A program made the position numbers and the translations under genes. From Aquicoccus porphyridii (GTDB lineage: Bacteria > Pseudomonadota > Alphaproteobacteria > Rhodobacterales > Rhodobacteraceae): a stretch of 64,000 bases of DNA. The notes below the pieces were generated by a model. The model ran no database searches and was not told the origin of the DNA. It saw only the letters and a program-made list of their open reading frames with translations. Below are positions 27,311 to 37,893 of this stretch, piece after piece (positions within the stretch are counted from its first letter, which is position 1; the number at the start of each line of letters is the position of its first letter). The stretch covers positions 1 through 64,000 of the forward strand of contig NZ_VINQ01000019.1 in assembly GCF_008369105.1 (NCBI RefSeq), given 5' to 3'.

Positions 27311-28495
27311 ATGACTCGTCCCGATATCACCCCCCGCAAGGGGTTCCTTGCCGAGAACCCGTCGGTTTCGTGGTTCCTCGGCTGTCTCGGCCTGTTCACG
27401 CTGGGGGTCACGGTCCTGTCCCAGGGGTTCGGCCCCGCACTGCTCTCGACCTCGATGGTCAAGATCCTCGGAATGACGCTGTGCCTGTGCCTCATCGCCG
27501 TGGCGATGGACGTGGTCTGGGGCTATTGCGGTATCCTGAGCCTTGGGCATTTCGCGTTTTTCGGCATCGGCGGCTATGCCATCGGCATGTGGCTGATGTA
27601 TGCGCGCACCGAGGGGATCGTGGTCGAATCCCTTGCCAACGCCCCCATCCCGCCCACGCAGGCCGAGACCCGCGACGCCATCGCGACACAGATTTTCGGC
27701 GTCGTGGGCAGCAACGAACTGCCGGCTCTCTGGGCCTTCGCTCATAGCCTGCCACTGCAACTCGTGATGGTGGCGCTGGTGCCGGGCCTGCTGGCACTCG
27801 TCTTCGGCTGGCTGGCGTTTCGCAGCCGCGTCACCGGGGTTTACCTGTCGATCCTGACACAGGCGATGACGCTGGCCCTGTCGCTTTACCTTTTCCAGAA
27901 CGACACCGGCCTGCGCGGCAACAACGGGCTCTCGGGATTGCAGAACATCCCCGGCCTCTTGCACCTGCCGCAATCGACCATCGCGCTATGGTTCTTCTGG
28001 GCCTCCGCGCTCGCGCTCGGGCTGGGCTATCTCCTGTTCGCGTGGCTGGTGTCGGGCAAGTTCGGCTCGGTCATCCGCGCCATCCGCGACAACGAGGCCC
28101 GGGTGCGTTTCCTGGGCTATCACGTGGAAAGCTACAAGCTTCTGGTCTTCACCCTCACCGCCATCGTCTCCGGCCTCGCGGGCGCGCTTTACTACCCGCA
28201 GGCGGGCATCATCAACCCGGCGGAAATCGCGCCCATCGCCTCCATCTACCTCGCCGTCTGGGTCGCCATCGGCGGGCGCGGGCGGCTTTACGGCGCGGTG
28301 ATCGGCGCGGCCGTGGTCAGCCTTGCGTCAAGCTGGTTCACCGGCGGCGGCGCGCCCGATGTCAATCTCGGCTTCTACACGATCAACTGGACCGATTGGT
28401 GGCTGGTGCTTTTGGGCCTCGGCTTCGTCGCCGTCACCTTGTTTTTCCCGCGCGGGATCAGCGGGCTCTTTGACATGCTGGTGAGGAAACCATGA
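27311..28495 (+). CDS. urtC: Urea ABC transporter permease, second subunit
   Basis: 394 residues, LivM-like permease with about nine to ten helices; signature stretches are DVVWGYCGILSLGHFAFFG near residue 60-78 and the cytoplasmic EAA-like loop VIRAIRDNEARVRFLGYH around 255-272. A loop of about 50 residues (near 98-145) between early helices is typical of UrtC. Starts three bases after urtB and its stop overlaps urtD (ATGA). Forms the membrane pore with UrtB. Confidence 0.93.
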   Translation: MTRPDITPRKGFLAENPSVSWFLGCLGLFTLGVTVLSQGFGPALLSTSMVKILGMTLCLCLIAVAMDVVWGYCGILSLGHFAFFGIGGYAIGMWLMYARTEGIVVESLANAPIPPTQAETRDAIATQIFGVVGSNELPALWAFAHSLPLQLVMVALVPGLLALVFGWLAFRSRVTGVYLSILTQAMTLALSLYLFQNDTGLRGNNGLSGLQNIPGLLHLPQSTIALWFFWASALALGLGYLLFAWLVSGKFGSVIRAIRDNEARVRFLGYHVESYKLLVFTLTAIVSGLAGALYYPQAGIINPAEIAPIASIYLAVWVAIGGRGRLYGAVIGAAVVSLASSWFTGGGAPDVNLGFYTINWTDWWLVLLGLGFVAVTLFFPRGISGLFDMLVRKP

Positions 28496-29232
28496 CCACC
28501 CTGCTCGAAGTCTCCGGCGTCTCCGTCACATTCGACGGGTTCCGCGCGATCAACAACCTCTCGATCCAGATCGGCGAACCGGAGCTGCGCGCCGTGATCG
28601 GCCCCAATGGCGCGGGCAAGACCACCTTCATGGACATCGTCACCGGCAAGACAAGGCCTGACGAGGGCCGGGTGATCTGGGGCGAGAAATCCGTCTCGCT
28701 CCTCGGGATGAGCGAAAGCGCGATCGCCCGCGCGGGCATCGGCCGCAAATTCCAGAAACCCACGGTCTTCGAAGAACAAACCGTGCGCGAAAATCTCGCC
28801 ATGGCGCTCAGGAACAAGCGCGGACCGTTCGATGTGCTGTTCCACAAGAGATCCCGCAAAGGCGCCGCGCGCATCGCCGAACTGGCCGAGGAAATCGGCC
28901 TGCGCGACCACCTGCCCCGCCGCGCAGGCGCGTTGAGCCACGGACAGAAACAATGGTTGGAAATCGGCATGCTGCTGGCCCAGGACCCGCGCCTTCTCCT
29001 GGTCGATGAACCCGCCGCCGGGATGACACCCGCCGAGCGCGAACACACCACCGACATCCTCAAACGCGCGGCCAAGACCCACGCCGTCATGGTCATCGAA
29101 CACGACATGGAATTCATCCGCCGCCTCGGCTGCAAGGTGACCGTGCTGCACGAAGGCGCGGTTCTGGCCGAAGGCAGCCTCGACCATGTCACGCAGAACA
29201 AGGAGGTGATAGATGTCTACCTCGGGCGTTGA
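28492..29232 (+). CDS. urtD: Urea ABC transporter ATP-binding protein
   Basis: 246 residues, LivG-like ATPase. Walker A GPNGAGKTTFMD at about 36-47; signature LSHGQKQWLEIGMLL around 149-163, the variant with SHGQ that is usual in UrtD; Walker B LLLVDEPAAGM near 170. ATG overlaps the urtC stop by four bases. Powers urea import together with UrtE. Confidence 0.94.
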   Translation: MTTLLEVSGVSVTFDGFRAINNLSIQIGEPELRAVIGPNGAGKTTFMDIVTGKTRPDEGRVIWGEKSVSLLGMSESAIARAGIGRKFQKPTVFEEQTVRENLAMALRNKRGPFDVLFHKRSRKGAARIAELAEEIGLRDHLPRRAGALSHGQKQWLEIGMLLAQDPRLLLVDEPAAGMTPAEREHTTDILKRAAKTHAVMVIEHDMEFIRRLGCKVTVLHEGAVLAEGSLDHVTQNKEVIDVYLGR

Positions 29233-29235
29233 CCC

Positions 29236-29931
29236 ATGCTGAGCGTCGAGAACCTGACCCTGCATTACGGGGCTTCACAAATTCTCCATGGCATCAACCT
29301 TGCCGCGCGACCCGGTGCCGTGACCGCCGTTATGGGCACCAATGGCGTGGGCAAGACCAGCCTCCTCAAGGCCATCGCCGGGCGCCATCCCTACTCGGGC
29401 GGGCGCATCACGCTGGACGGCAACGAACTGGATCATCTCAACGCCGCACAGGCCGCGCAAAGCGGCATCGCCTATGTGCCGCAGGGGCGCGAGATATTCC
29501 CGCTTCTGACGGTGACCGAGAACCTGCAAACCGGCTTTGCCTGCCTGCCGAGATCCGAACATTTCATACCCGAGCGCATCCATGACCTGTTCCCGGTGCT
29601 CGCAAAGATGAAAGGCCGGCGCGGCGGCGATCTCTCCGGCGGGCAGCAACAGCAGCTTGCGATCGCCCGCGCCCTGATCGCCCGCCCCCGCGTGCTCTTG
29701 CTGGACGAGCCGACCGAGGGCATCCAGCCCAATATCATCAAGCAGATCGGCGAGGTGATCGGGCTTTTGCGCGACGAGGGCGAGATCGCCATCGTGCTGG
29801 TCGAGCAGTTTTTCGATTTCGCCTATGACCTTGCGGATGACCTCGTGGTGCTGAACCGGGGCGAGGTGCGGCTTTCGGAACCTGCGGCAACGGTCGAGCG
29901 TGAACGGCTCTTGCGCGAAGTGTCCATTTGA
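29236..29931 (+). CDS. urtE: Urea ABC transporter ATP-binding protein
   Basis: 231 residues, LivF-like ATPase. Walker A GTNGVGKTSLLKA at about 34-46, signature DLSGGQQQQLAIARAL around 133-148, Walker B VLLLDEPTEGIQPNII. Starts four bases after urtD. Last transporter gene; a 129-bp gap with no recognisable terminator separates it from ureD, so the transporter and urease genes may share a transcript. Confidence 0.94.
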   Translation: MLSVENLTLHYGASQILHGINLAARPGAVTAVMGTNGVGKTSLLKAIAGRHPYSGGRITLDGNELDHLNAAQAAQSGIAYVPQGREIFPLLTVTENLQTGFACLPRSEHFIPERIHDLFPVLAKMKGRRGGDLSGGQQQQLAIARALIARPRVLLLDEPTEGIQPNIIKQIGEVIGLLRDEGEIAIVLVEQFFDFAYDLADDLVVLNRGEVRLSEPAATVERERLLREVSI

Positions 29932-30060
29932 CAGGCGCTCTGCCTTAAGTTTGGGCAAAAGCCTGCGGGTCATGCGGCGCAATTCGCCCCGCACCGGCCT
30001 GCGTCTGGCGCTTCGGGGCAATGACGCTAGCCTCGGGCCAACAGTGACAAGAGATCCCCG

Positions 30061-30879
30061 ATGACCGCCTGCCCCGCCCCACCCCTCACGCATGAGCGCA
30101 GCAATGGTGCCGCGCATGTCACGCTCTTGCCGGGGCCAAACGGCGGTCGGCTCGACCGGCTGCATCAGAAGGGGTCGGCCAAGGCATTCCTGCATCCCGC
30201 TGAATCAGGGCCGGAAATCGTCCTGCTCAACACCTCGGGCGGGCTGACCGGCGGCGACCGGCTCTCGTGTCGCATCGACCTTGCCCCGGGCTGTCGCGCC
30301 ACCGGCACCACCCAAACCGCCGAACGCGCCTATCGCAGCACCACCGGCGCGGCCAGCGTTACGGTGCATCACACGGTCGGCACGGGCGGGCATCTCGACT
30401 GGCTGCCGCAGGAAACGATCCTGTTCGAGGGCAGCCACCTTGTGCGCGACACCACCATCGACCTCGCGGCGGACGCCGCGTGCCTCATGCTCGAATCGGT
30501 GGTCCTGGGACGCGCCGCCATGGGCGAGACGGTGACGCGCGTCACCCTCCGCGACACCCGCCGCATCACCCGCGCAGGCAGGCCCGTGCTGGTCGAGCCG
30601 CTGCATCTGTCCACCGATGCCCTCACCGCCGGTCCTGCAATCCTCAACGGCGCGCGCGCCTTCGCCACGCTCGCGCTGGTGGCGCAAGGCGCCGAGGACG
30701 CGGTGACCCGTGCCCGCGCCGAGCTGACCGAGCCGGGCGTGACCGGCGGCGCGTCGGGCTTTGACGGCAAGCTGGTGATCCGCCTGATGGCCGCCGACGG
30801 CTGGCCGCTCAGACGACAGATCATGCGCCTCGTGCGGGCCCTGCGCCCCGGCCCGCTGCCCCGCGTCTGGCAATTCTAG
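30061..30879 (+). CDS. ureD: Urease accessory protein
   Basis: 272 residues. UreD/UreH family: [14 protein letters not shown] near residue 55-68 and [11 protein letters not shown] around 115-125 are the conserved blocks. UreD binds apo-urease and recruits UreF and UreG for nickel insertion. First gene of the urease operon, eleven bases before ureA, in the usual alphaproteobacterial order ureDABCEFG. Confidence 0.93.
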   Translation: MTACPAPPLTHERSNGAAHVTLLPGPNGGRLDRLHQKGSAKAFLHPAESGPEIVLLNTSGGLTGGDRLSCRIDLAPGCRATGTTQTAERAYRSTTGAASVTVHHTVGTGGHLDWLPQETILFEGSHLVRDTTIDLAADAACLMLESVVLGRAAMGETVTRVTLRDTRRITRAGRPVLVEPLHLSTDALTAGPAILNGARAFATLALVAQGAEDAVTRARAELTEPGVTGGASGFDGKLVIRLMAADGWPLRRQIMRLVRALRPGPLPRVWQF

Positions 30880-30889
30880 GAGACCCGCG

Positions 30890-31192
30890 ATGAACCTCAC
30901 CCCCCGCGAAAAGGACAAGCTCCTGATCTCCCTCGCAGCGATGGTGGCACGCGGGCGCCTTGCGCGCGGCGTCAGGCTCAACCACCCCGAGGCGGTGGCG
31001 CTGATCACCGATTTCGTGGTCGAGGGTGCGCGCGACGGGCGCAGCGTCGCCGACCTGATGGAGGCCGGCGCCCATGTCATCACCGCCGACCAATGCATGG
31101 AAGGCATCCCGCAGATGATCCATTCCGTGCAGGTCGAGGCCACCTTTCCCGACGGGACCAAGCTTGTCACCGTCCACGACCCCATCCGCTGA
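30890..31192 (+). CDS. ureA: Urease gamma subunit
   Basis: 100 residues, the standard size. Starts with [12 protein letters not shown], contains [19 protein letters not shown] and ends with the conserved [12 protein letters not shown]. Structural subunit of the (UreABC)3 enzyme. Ribosome binding site GGAGACCC precedes the ATG. A 51-codon ORF separates it from ureB. Confidence 0.96.
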   Translation: MNLTPREKDKLLISLAAMVARGRLARGVRLNHPEAVALITDFVVEGARDGRSVADLMEAGAHVITADQCMEGIPQMIHSVQVEATFPDGTKLVTVHDPIR

Positions 31193-31205
31193 AAGGACCG
31201 TTTCC

Positions 31206-31361
31206 ATGCGCTACCTGATCCCCGTTCTGTTCCTGCCCACGCTCGCGCAGGCCCATGCAGGCCCCCACCTGCACCCGCACGGGATCGACGCGATGTGGCT
31301 GATCGTCGTGGGCCTGCTGGCCCTGACGGGCGGCTATTTCATCGGTCGGGGCCGCAAATGA
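31206..31361 (+). CDS. 51-residue exported/membrane peptide between ureA and ureB
   Basis: Starts 14 bases after ureA with AAAGGA upstream; its stop overlaps the ureB ATG (ATGA), so it is translated in step with urease. Seen: signal-like N-terminus ([18 protein letters not shown]), a short His-rich loop ([10 protein letters not shown]) and a membrane helix (about 29-46) with a basic end (GRGRK). A His-rich periplasmic loop beside a nickel enzyme suggests metal binding, but this is inference. I know of no assigned function. Confidence 0.75.
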   Translation: MRYLIPVLFLPTLAQAHAGPHLHPHGIDAMWLIVVGLLALTGGYFIGRGRK

Positions 31362-31663
31362 TCCCCGGCGAACTCTTCCCCGCCAAGGGTGACATCACCC
31401 TGAACGCGGGCGTGCCCGTCACCGTTCTCGAGGTGTCCAACACCGGCGACCGCCCGGTGCAGGTGGGCAGCCATTACCACTTTGCCGAGGCCAATAGCGG
31501 CCTCACCTTCGACCGCGCCGCCGCCCGTGGCCAACGCCTCGACATCCCCGCAGGCACCGCCGTGCGCTTCGAGCCGGGCCAGGCCCGCGAGGTGCGGCTG
31601 GTGCCATACGGTGGTGCGCGGCGGGTGTTCGGCTTCAACGGGCAAGTGATGGGAGATCTCTGA
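31358..31663 (+). CDS. ureB: Urease beta subunit
   Basis: 101 residues, standard size, starting [18 protein letters not shown] with the conserved [11 protein letters not shown] block (residues about 37-47) and ending [11 protein letters not shown]. Small structural subunit packing against UreC. Translationally coupled to the 51-residue peptide; three bases from ureC. Confidence 0.95.
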   Translation: MIPGELFPAKGDITLNAGVPVTVLEVSNTGDRPVQVGSHYHFAEANSGLTFDRAAARGQRLDIPAGTAVRFEPGQAREVRLVPYGGARRVFGFNGQVMGDL

Positions 31664-31665
31664 CC

Positions 31666-33372
<1,707 letters not shown>

Positions 33373-33381
33373 GGTGCCTTC

Positions 33382-33882
33382 ATGACCGACCTGCCCATCG
33401 CCCGTGACCTGCTGACCCACGCCCCCGACACCATCGCCGATACCGTCGTGCTCGACTATGACGCGCGGCTGATGCGGCGCAAACGGCTGGTCGGGCGTGG
33501 CGGGCTGGCCTTTCTCGTCGATCTGGCCGAAGTCACCAACCTTGACGATCACTGGGGCTTCGCGCTCGACGATGGCCGCGCCGTGGGGGTCGAACCCGCA
33601 CCCGAGAACCTGATCGAGGTGCGCGGCGACCTGCCCCGCCTCGCCTGGCATATCGGCAACCGCCACACGCCCTGCCAGATCGGGACCGATCACCTGGCGA
33701 TCCGGCATGATCACGTGATCGAGGCCATGCTGGCGCATCTCGGCGCCACCCTCACCCCCGTCACCGGCCCGTTCCGCCCCGAAGGCGGCGCCTATGGCAA
33801 GGGGCGCACAATGGGGCACGATCATGGGGGCCACGATCACGATGGCCACGATCACGGTCACACCCATCACACCCATGCCTGA
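33382..33882 (+). CDS. ureE: Urease accessory protein, nickel metallochaperone
   Basis: 166 residues. N-terminal UreE domain (DTVVLDYDARLMRRKRL; FLVDLAEVTNL) and central peptide-binding domain with the conserved RHTPCQI and GNRH motif. The C-terminus is a His/Asp-rich tail (about 20 residues from residue 146, alternating His with Asp/Gly) suited to bind several Ni2+ ions. Stop overlaps ureF start (TGATG). Confidence 0.94.
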   Translation: MTDLPIARDLLTHAPDTIADTVVLDYDARLMRRKRLVGRGGLAFLVDLAEVTNLDDHWGFALDDGRAVGVEPAPENLIEVRGDLPRLAWHIGNRHTPCQIGTDHLAIRHDHVIEAMLAHLGATLTPVTGPFRPEGGAYGKGRTMGHDHGGHDHDGHDHGHTHHTHA

Positions 33883-34514
33883 TGCTGACCCCTGCGCATC
33901 TCACGCTCGTCCAATGGCTGTCCCCCGCCTTTCCGACCGGGGCCTTCGCCTATTCCCACGGGCTGGAACACGAGATCGCAACCGGCGCGGTCCGTGACGC
34001 CAACAGCCTTGAACAATGGCTCACGAACATCCTGCGCTTTGGCGCGGGCTGGCAGGATGCGGTGCTTCTGGCCCACGCGCTGACGGGCGATTGCGAGGTG
34101 CTGGACGATCTGGCCCGCGCGCTGCAACCCTGCGCGGAGCGGTTGCAGGAAGGGCTGGAACAAGGCAGCGCGCTGGCCCGCACCGTCGCCGCGATCACCG
34201 GCCGCCCCCTGCCGCCCCGCATGCTCCCGATCGCGCTTGGCGAAGCGGCAAGCGCCCTTGACCTTCCCGCAAAAGATGTGATCGCGCTTTATCTGCAAGG
34301 CTTTGCCGGAAACCTCGTCACCATCGCGATCCGTCACGTGCCACTTGGCCAGACCGAGGGGCAGGCCGTCCTTCACCACCTCGCCCCCCTGATCCACACG
34401 CTCGCCAACGATGCCGCCACGGCACCGCTCAACACGCTTGGCACCTGCGCGCTGGCCGGTGATCTCGCCGCGCTGCGCCACGCAACACAAGAAGTGAGGA
34501 TATTTCGCACATGA
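33882..34514 (+). CDS. ureF: Urease accessory protein
   Basis: 210 residues, all-helical UreF family; [21 protein letters not shown] near residues 8-28 and the [21 protein letters not shown] block around 145-165 are typical. It acts with UreD as the gatekeeper for UreG during nickel insertion. Overlaps ureE by one base and ureG by four. Confidence 0.94.
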   Translation: MLTPAHLTLVQWLSPAFPTGAFAYSHGLEHEIATGAVRDANSLEQWLTNILRFGAGWQDAVLLAHALTGDCEVLDDLARALQPCAERLQEGLEQGSALARTVAAITGRPLPPRMLPIALGEAASALDLPAKDVIALYLQGFAGNLVTIAIRHVPLGQTEGQAVLHHLAPLIHTLANDAATAPLNTLGTCALAGDLAALRHATQEVRIFRT

Positions 34515-35197
34515 CCAGCACAACAATGAACGGTCCCCTCCGGGTGGGCATCGGCGGCCCGGTGGGCGCGGGCAAGACCACGCTGACCGAAGGGCTGGCC
34601 CGGGCGCTGGCGTCGCGCTGCTCGATGGCGGTGATCACCAACGACATCTACACCCGCGAAGACGCGGAGCACCTGATGCGCGCACAGGTGTTGCCCGGCG
34701 ACCGCATTCGTGGCGTCGAAACCGGCGGCTGCCCACATACCGCCATCCGCGAGGATGCCTCGATCAACCTCGCTGCCGTGGCCGAGTTGAACACCGCGTT
34801 CCCCGATCTCGACCTCATCCTGATCGAATCCGGCGGCGACAACCTCGCCGCGACCTTCAGCCCCGAACTGGCCGACCTCACGATCTACGTCATCGACACC
34901 GCCGCCGGTCAGGACATCCCGCGCAAACGTGGCCCCGGCCTGACCCGGTCGGACCTCCTCGTGGTCAACAAGACCGACCTCGCGCCCCATGTGGGTGTCG
35001 ATCTGGCACAGCTTGACTCCGACACCGCCCAGGCGCGTGGCGCGCGCCCCTACGTGCTGACCCGGTTGCGGGACGGCACAGGTCTGGATCGGATCATCCG
35101 CTTTCTCGAAACCGATGGCGGGCTGTCTCTCTCTGCCTCCCGCACGGCTTCGGACCTGCCCGACGATGAATCCACACCTGTCGCCTATCGCGCTTGA
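34511..35197 (+). CDS. ureG: Urease accessory GTPase
   Basis: 228 residues. P-loop [11 protein letters not shown] (about 15-25), the Ni-binding [16 protein letters not shown] motif with Cys and His near 75-81, ESGGDNL and [12 protein letters not shown] (G4-type NKTD). SIMIBI-class GTPase powering Ni delivery. The C-terminal tail is about 20 residues longer than in minimal UreG proteins. Its end overlaps the convergent modC stop by 13 bp with no terminator between. Confidence 0.95.
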   Translation: MTSTTMNGPLRVGIGGPVGAGKTTLTEGLARALASRCSMAVITNDIYTREDAEHLMRAQVLPGDRIRGVETGGCPHTAIREDASINLAAVAELNTAFPDLDLILIESGGDNLAATFSPELADLTIYVIDTAAGQDIPRKRGPGLTRSDLLVVNKTDLAPHVGVDLAQLDSDTAQARGARPYVLTRLRDGTGLDRIIRFLETDGGLSLSASRTASDLPDDESTPVAYRA

Positions 35198-36315
35198 TCG
35201 AACTCACGCCCCCGACGCAGCGGGCGCGGCAGGGCCTGCCGATCAAAGGCCACCGACTTGATCAGCGCAACGACCGGCTGCCCCTGTGCAAGCCCCATCT
35301 CCTGCACCGCGGCGCGGGTAATGCGCGCGCGCAGGTGCTGACCGCCAATATCAAGCAGCACCTCGGCAAAGGCCGACCCCGCCTCGGGTTCAAGCGCCAG
35401 CACCCTTGCCTCCAGCATGTTGCGAATGCTCAACCCCTCGGGCCGGGTCCGGGCAAGCGAAACATCCCGCGCCCGCACCCGCAGGCGCACCACGCCCCCA
35501 TCCGCGCCCAGGATCTGTGGCACTTCGAGCGTCCTGCCCCCCAGGTCAACCCGCGTGAGGTGCATCTCGGCATCGGTCGCGGCAATGCGCCCTTCAAGCA
35601 CGACCCCCGCCTCGAACCGGCCCTGAATCTCGCCAAGGTCGAGCCGCTCAAGCGTTTCGGCCACGCCCCCCGTGGCCACGATCCGCCCGGCCGCAAGGGC
35701 AACGATCCGGTCGCAAAGCTGGGTCACCTCCTCGATCGCATGGGTCACATAGATCACCGGCAGGCCAAACGCCTGCGGCAACCGCGCGATATAGGGCATG
35801 ATCCCGGCCTTGCGCCTCGTGTCGAGCGCCGCCAACGGCTCGTCCATCAGCAAGAGCCGCGGTCGCGCCAGCAACGCGCGCCCGATCGCCACCCGCTGCC
35901 GCTCCCCACCCGAAAGCTGCCCGGCGCGGCGATCGAACAGGGGCGCAAGATCGAGACCCGACACCACATCGTCAAAGGAATAGCGCACAGCGGCCCGGCC
36001 CGCGCGTTTCTGTGCATAATCGAGATTGCCCCGCACCGTCAGATGCGGAAAAAGCCGCGTGTCCTGAAACACGTACCCCACCCCGCGCCGATGCGGCGCA
36101 AGACCGCGACGCCCCTCCATCCAGACCTCGCCGCCAAGGGCAACCCGGCCCGTCGCCGCGCGTTCAAACCCCGCGATGGAGCGCAAAAGCGTGGACTTGC
36201 CACAGCCCGAGGGCCCGAAAAGCGCCGTGATCCCCTCGCCCGCGAAATCATGCGCGACATCGAGTTCAAACGCGGGATAACGGACCCGGATATCGACGTT
36301 CAGATGGTCCATCAT
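35185..36315 (-). CDS. modC: Molybdate ABC transporter ATP-binding protein
   Basis: 376 residues: ABC ATPase (about 1-230) with Walker [10 protein letters not shown], signature [15 protein letters not shown] and Walker [17 protein letters not shown], then a C-terminal TOBE/Mop-type molybdate-sensing domain (about 300-360). Start immediately follows the modB stop (TAG-ATG); a second ATG is one codon later. Last gene of modABC, ending inside the ureG terminus on the opposite strand. Confidence 0.94.
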   Translation of the reverse strand: MMDHLNVDIRVRYPAFELDVAHDFAGEGITALFGPSGCGKSTLLRSIAGFERAATGRVALGGEVWMEGRRGLAPHRRGVGYVFQDTRLFPHLTVRGNLDYAQKRAGRAAVRYSFDDVVSGLDLAPLFDRRAGQLSGGERQRVAIGRALLARPRLLLMDEPLAALDTRRKAGIMPYIARLPQAFGLPVIYVTHAIEEVTQLCDRIVALAAGRIVATGGVAETLERLDLGEIQGRFEAGVVLEGRIAATDAEMHLTRVDLGGRTLEVPQILGADGGVVRLRVRARDVSLARTRPEGLSIRNMLEARVLALEPEAGSAFAEVLLDIGGQHLRARITRAAVQEMGLAQGQPVVALIKSVAFDRQALPRPLRRGREFDQAR

Positions 36316-36993
36316 CTATCCCACATGCACCGGAAAGCGGCGGTTGAAACTGTAAACCGCCAGAAGCACGGCAAAGGAAAACACCAGCAGGATCGCCGCA
36401 AGCATATGCGCCGCGTCGTAATTGATCGTCTCGACCTGCTCGTAAATCTGGATCGAAACCACCTTGGTGCGACCCGGAATGTTGCCCCCCACCATCAGCA
36501 CCACGCCGAATTCACCAATCGTATGCGCGAATGTCAGCACCGTCGCGGTAAGATACCCGCGCAGCGCCATCGGCGTGGCCACCGTGAGAAAGGCATCGAA
36601 CGGTGACGCCCGCAAGCTGGCCGCCGCTTCGAGAGGGGCGCGGCCCACGACCTCGAACGCACCCTGCAGGGGCTGCACCATGAAGGGCAGCGAATAAAGC
36701 ATCGAGGCAAGGATAAGCCCCGAAAAGGAAAAGGTGAGCGTGCTGCCCGTCGCATCCAGCCACAGCCCACCCAGCAGGGCGTCCGGGCTGAGAAACACCA
36801 AGAGGTAAAACCCCAGAACCGTCGGCGGCAGAACCAGCGGCAAGGCGGTGATCGCCTCCACCACCGGTTTGACCCGCGACCGCGTATGCGCCAGCCACCA
36901 CGCGATAGGCGTGCCGACAACAAGCAGGAAAAGCGTCGTGACCGCCGCCAGCCGGATCGTCAGCCAAAGCGGGCCAAGGTCGGGAAAGTCCAT
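36316..36993 (-). CDS. modB: Molybdate ABC transporter permease
   Basis: 225 residues with about five helices; the cytoplasmic EAA loop (LEAAASLRASPFDAFLTVATP, near 130-150) and FAHTIGEFGVVLMVGGNIPG are hallmarks of ModB. Start one base after the modA stop. Inner membrane. Confidence 0.94.
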   Translation of the reverse strand: MDFPDLGPLWLTIRLAAVTTLFLLVVGTPIAWWLAHTRSRVKPVVEAITALPLVLPPTVLGFYLLVFLSPDALLGGLWLDATGSTLTFSFSGLILASMLYSLPFMVQPLQGAFEVVGRAPLEAAASLRASPFDAFLTVATPMALRGYLTATVLTFAHTIGEFGVVLMVGGNIPGRTKVVSIQIYEQVETINYDAAHMLAAILLVFSFAVLLAVYSFNRRFPVHVG

Positions 36994-36994
36994 G

Positions 36995-37774
36995 TTATCC
37001 CCCCGCGCCGTAACCGAAACGCTCGATCACCCGGGCCGCCTGATCGCTGCGCAGAAAGGCGAGAAAGGCGCGCGCCGCATCGTTCCCCGCCCCGGGGTTG
37101 AGCAGCACGGCATCCTGCCGGATCGGCGTGAACAGCGCCTGCGGCACGTCCCAACGGCTGCCACCCGTCACCGCGCGCGGGCTTTTCACGGCCGAGAGCG
37201 CCACAAACCCCAGTTCGGCCGCGCCGGTCGCCACGAGTGAATGGGTCTGGCCGATATTCTGCCCCATTACGATCTTTGGTTGCAGCGCCGCCCAAAGCCC
37301 CATGCTCTCAAGCGCCTCGCGCGCCGCCACGCCATAGGGCGCAAGATCGGGGTTGGCGATGGCAACAAAGCGCAGGTCGGGATCGCGCAGCACCGCCTGC
37401 CCGTCGGTGCCGATCCGCGCCGCATCGCCGCTCCATAACGTGAGACGACCGATCGCATAGGTGAAATCGCTTCCCGCGACGGCCTTGCCCTCGTCCAGCA
37501 GCCGCGCGGGCGTTGCCGCATCGGCCGACAAGAGCAGGTCAAACGGCGCGCCCGCCCCGATCTGGGCATAAAGCTTGCCGGTCGATCCGGTGGTCAACAC
37601 CAGGTCATGACCCGTGGCCTCGCGAAACAGCGGCACCAGCGCCTCGGCGGTCTCCGCGAAATTCGCGGCCACCGCGGCCAGCGCAGTCTCGGCCCGCGCC
37701 GCGAGCGGCCCAAACCCCAGGGCTAGCAGGAAAAACACACCGCCAAGGAAACGGCGCATCGGAAAGGGGGGCAT
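36995..37774 (-). CDS. modA: Molybdate ABC transporter, substrate-binding protein
   Basis: 259 residues from the ATG at 37774, which has GGAGATACGCG upstream; a longer frame crosses the palindromic leader. Signal peptide (about 1-28, ending ARA-E). Mature part: LAAVAANFAETAEAL, TTGSTGKLYAQI and PFDLLLSADAATPARL are ModA/AlgQ-type oxyanion-binding elements. Periplasmic. First gene of modABC. Its ribosome binding site lies within the right arm of a perfect inverted repeat (37782-37819). Confidence 0.93.
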   Translation of the reverse strand: MPPFPMRRFLGGVFFLLALGFGPLAARAETALAAVAANFAETAEALVPLFREATGHDLVLTTGSTGKLYAQIGAGAPFDLLLSADAATPARLLDEGKAVAGSDFTYAIGRLTLWSGDAARIGTDGQAVLRDPDLRFVAIANPDLAPYGVAAREALESMGLWAALQPKIVMGQNIGQTHSLVATGAAELGFVALSAVKSPRAVTGGSRWDVPQALFTPIRQDAVLLNPGAGNDAARAFLAFLRSDQAARVIERFGYGAGG

Positions 37775-37781
37775 CGCGTAT

Positions 37782-37819
37782 CTCCATGCGATATGTTCCC
37801 AGAAACAGATCGCATGGAG
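37782..37819 (-). promoter_or_regulatory. SD-sequestering hairpin / candidate ModE-type operator before modA
   Basis: Perfect 11-bp inverted repeat, CTCCATGCGAT and ATCGCATGGAG, 16-nt spacer; the spacer itself has TGTT...AACA. In modA mRNA the right arm contains the GGAG that is 7 nt before the ATG, so folding would hide it. In DNA the core CGATATGTT-N6-AACAGATCG has the 9-6-9 layout of ModE boxes. A -35-like TTGACC (minus strand, 37834-37829) lies just upstream. Either reading predicts molybdate-linked control. Confidence 0.65.
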
Positions 37820-37893
37820 CCTCCACCCGGTCAAGCCTTGCCACAAGCCCCGACACAGACCGGATTTCCGGGACGTCCCCGGCGTTCCATATC

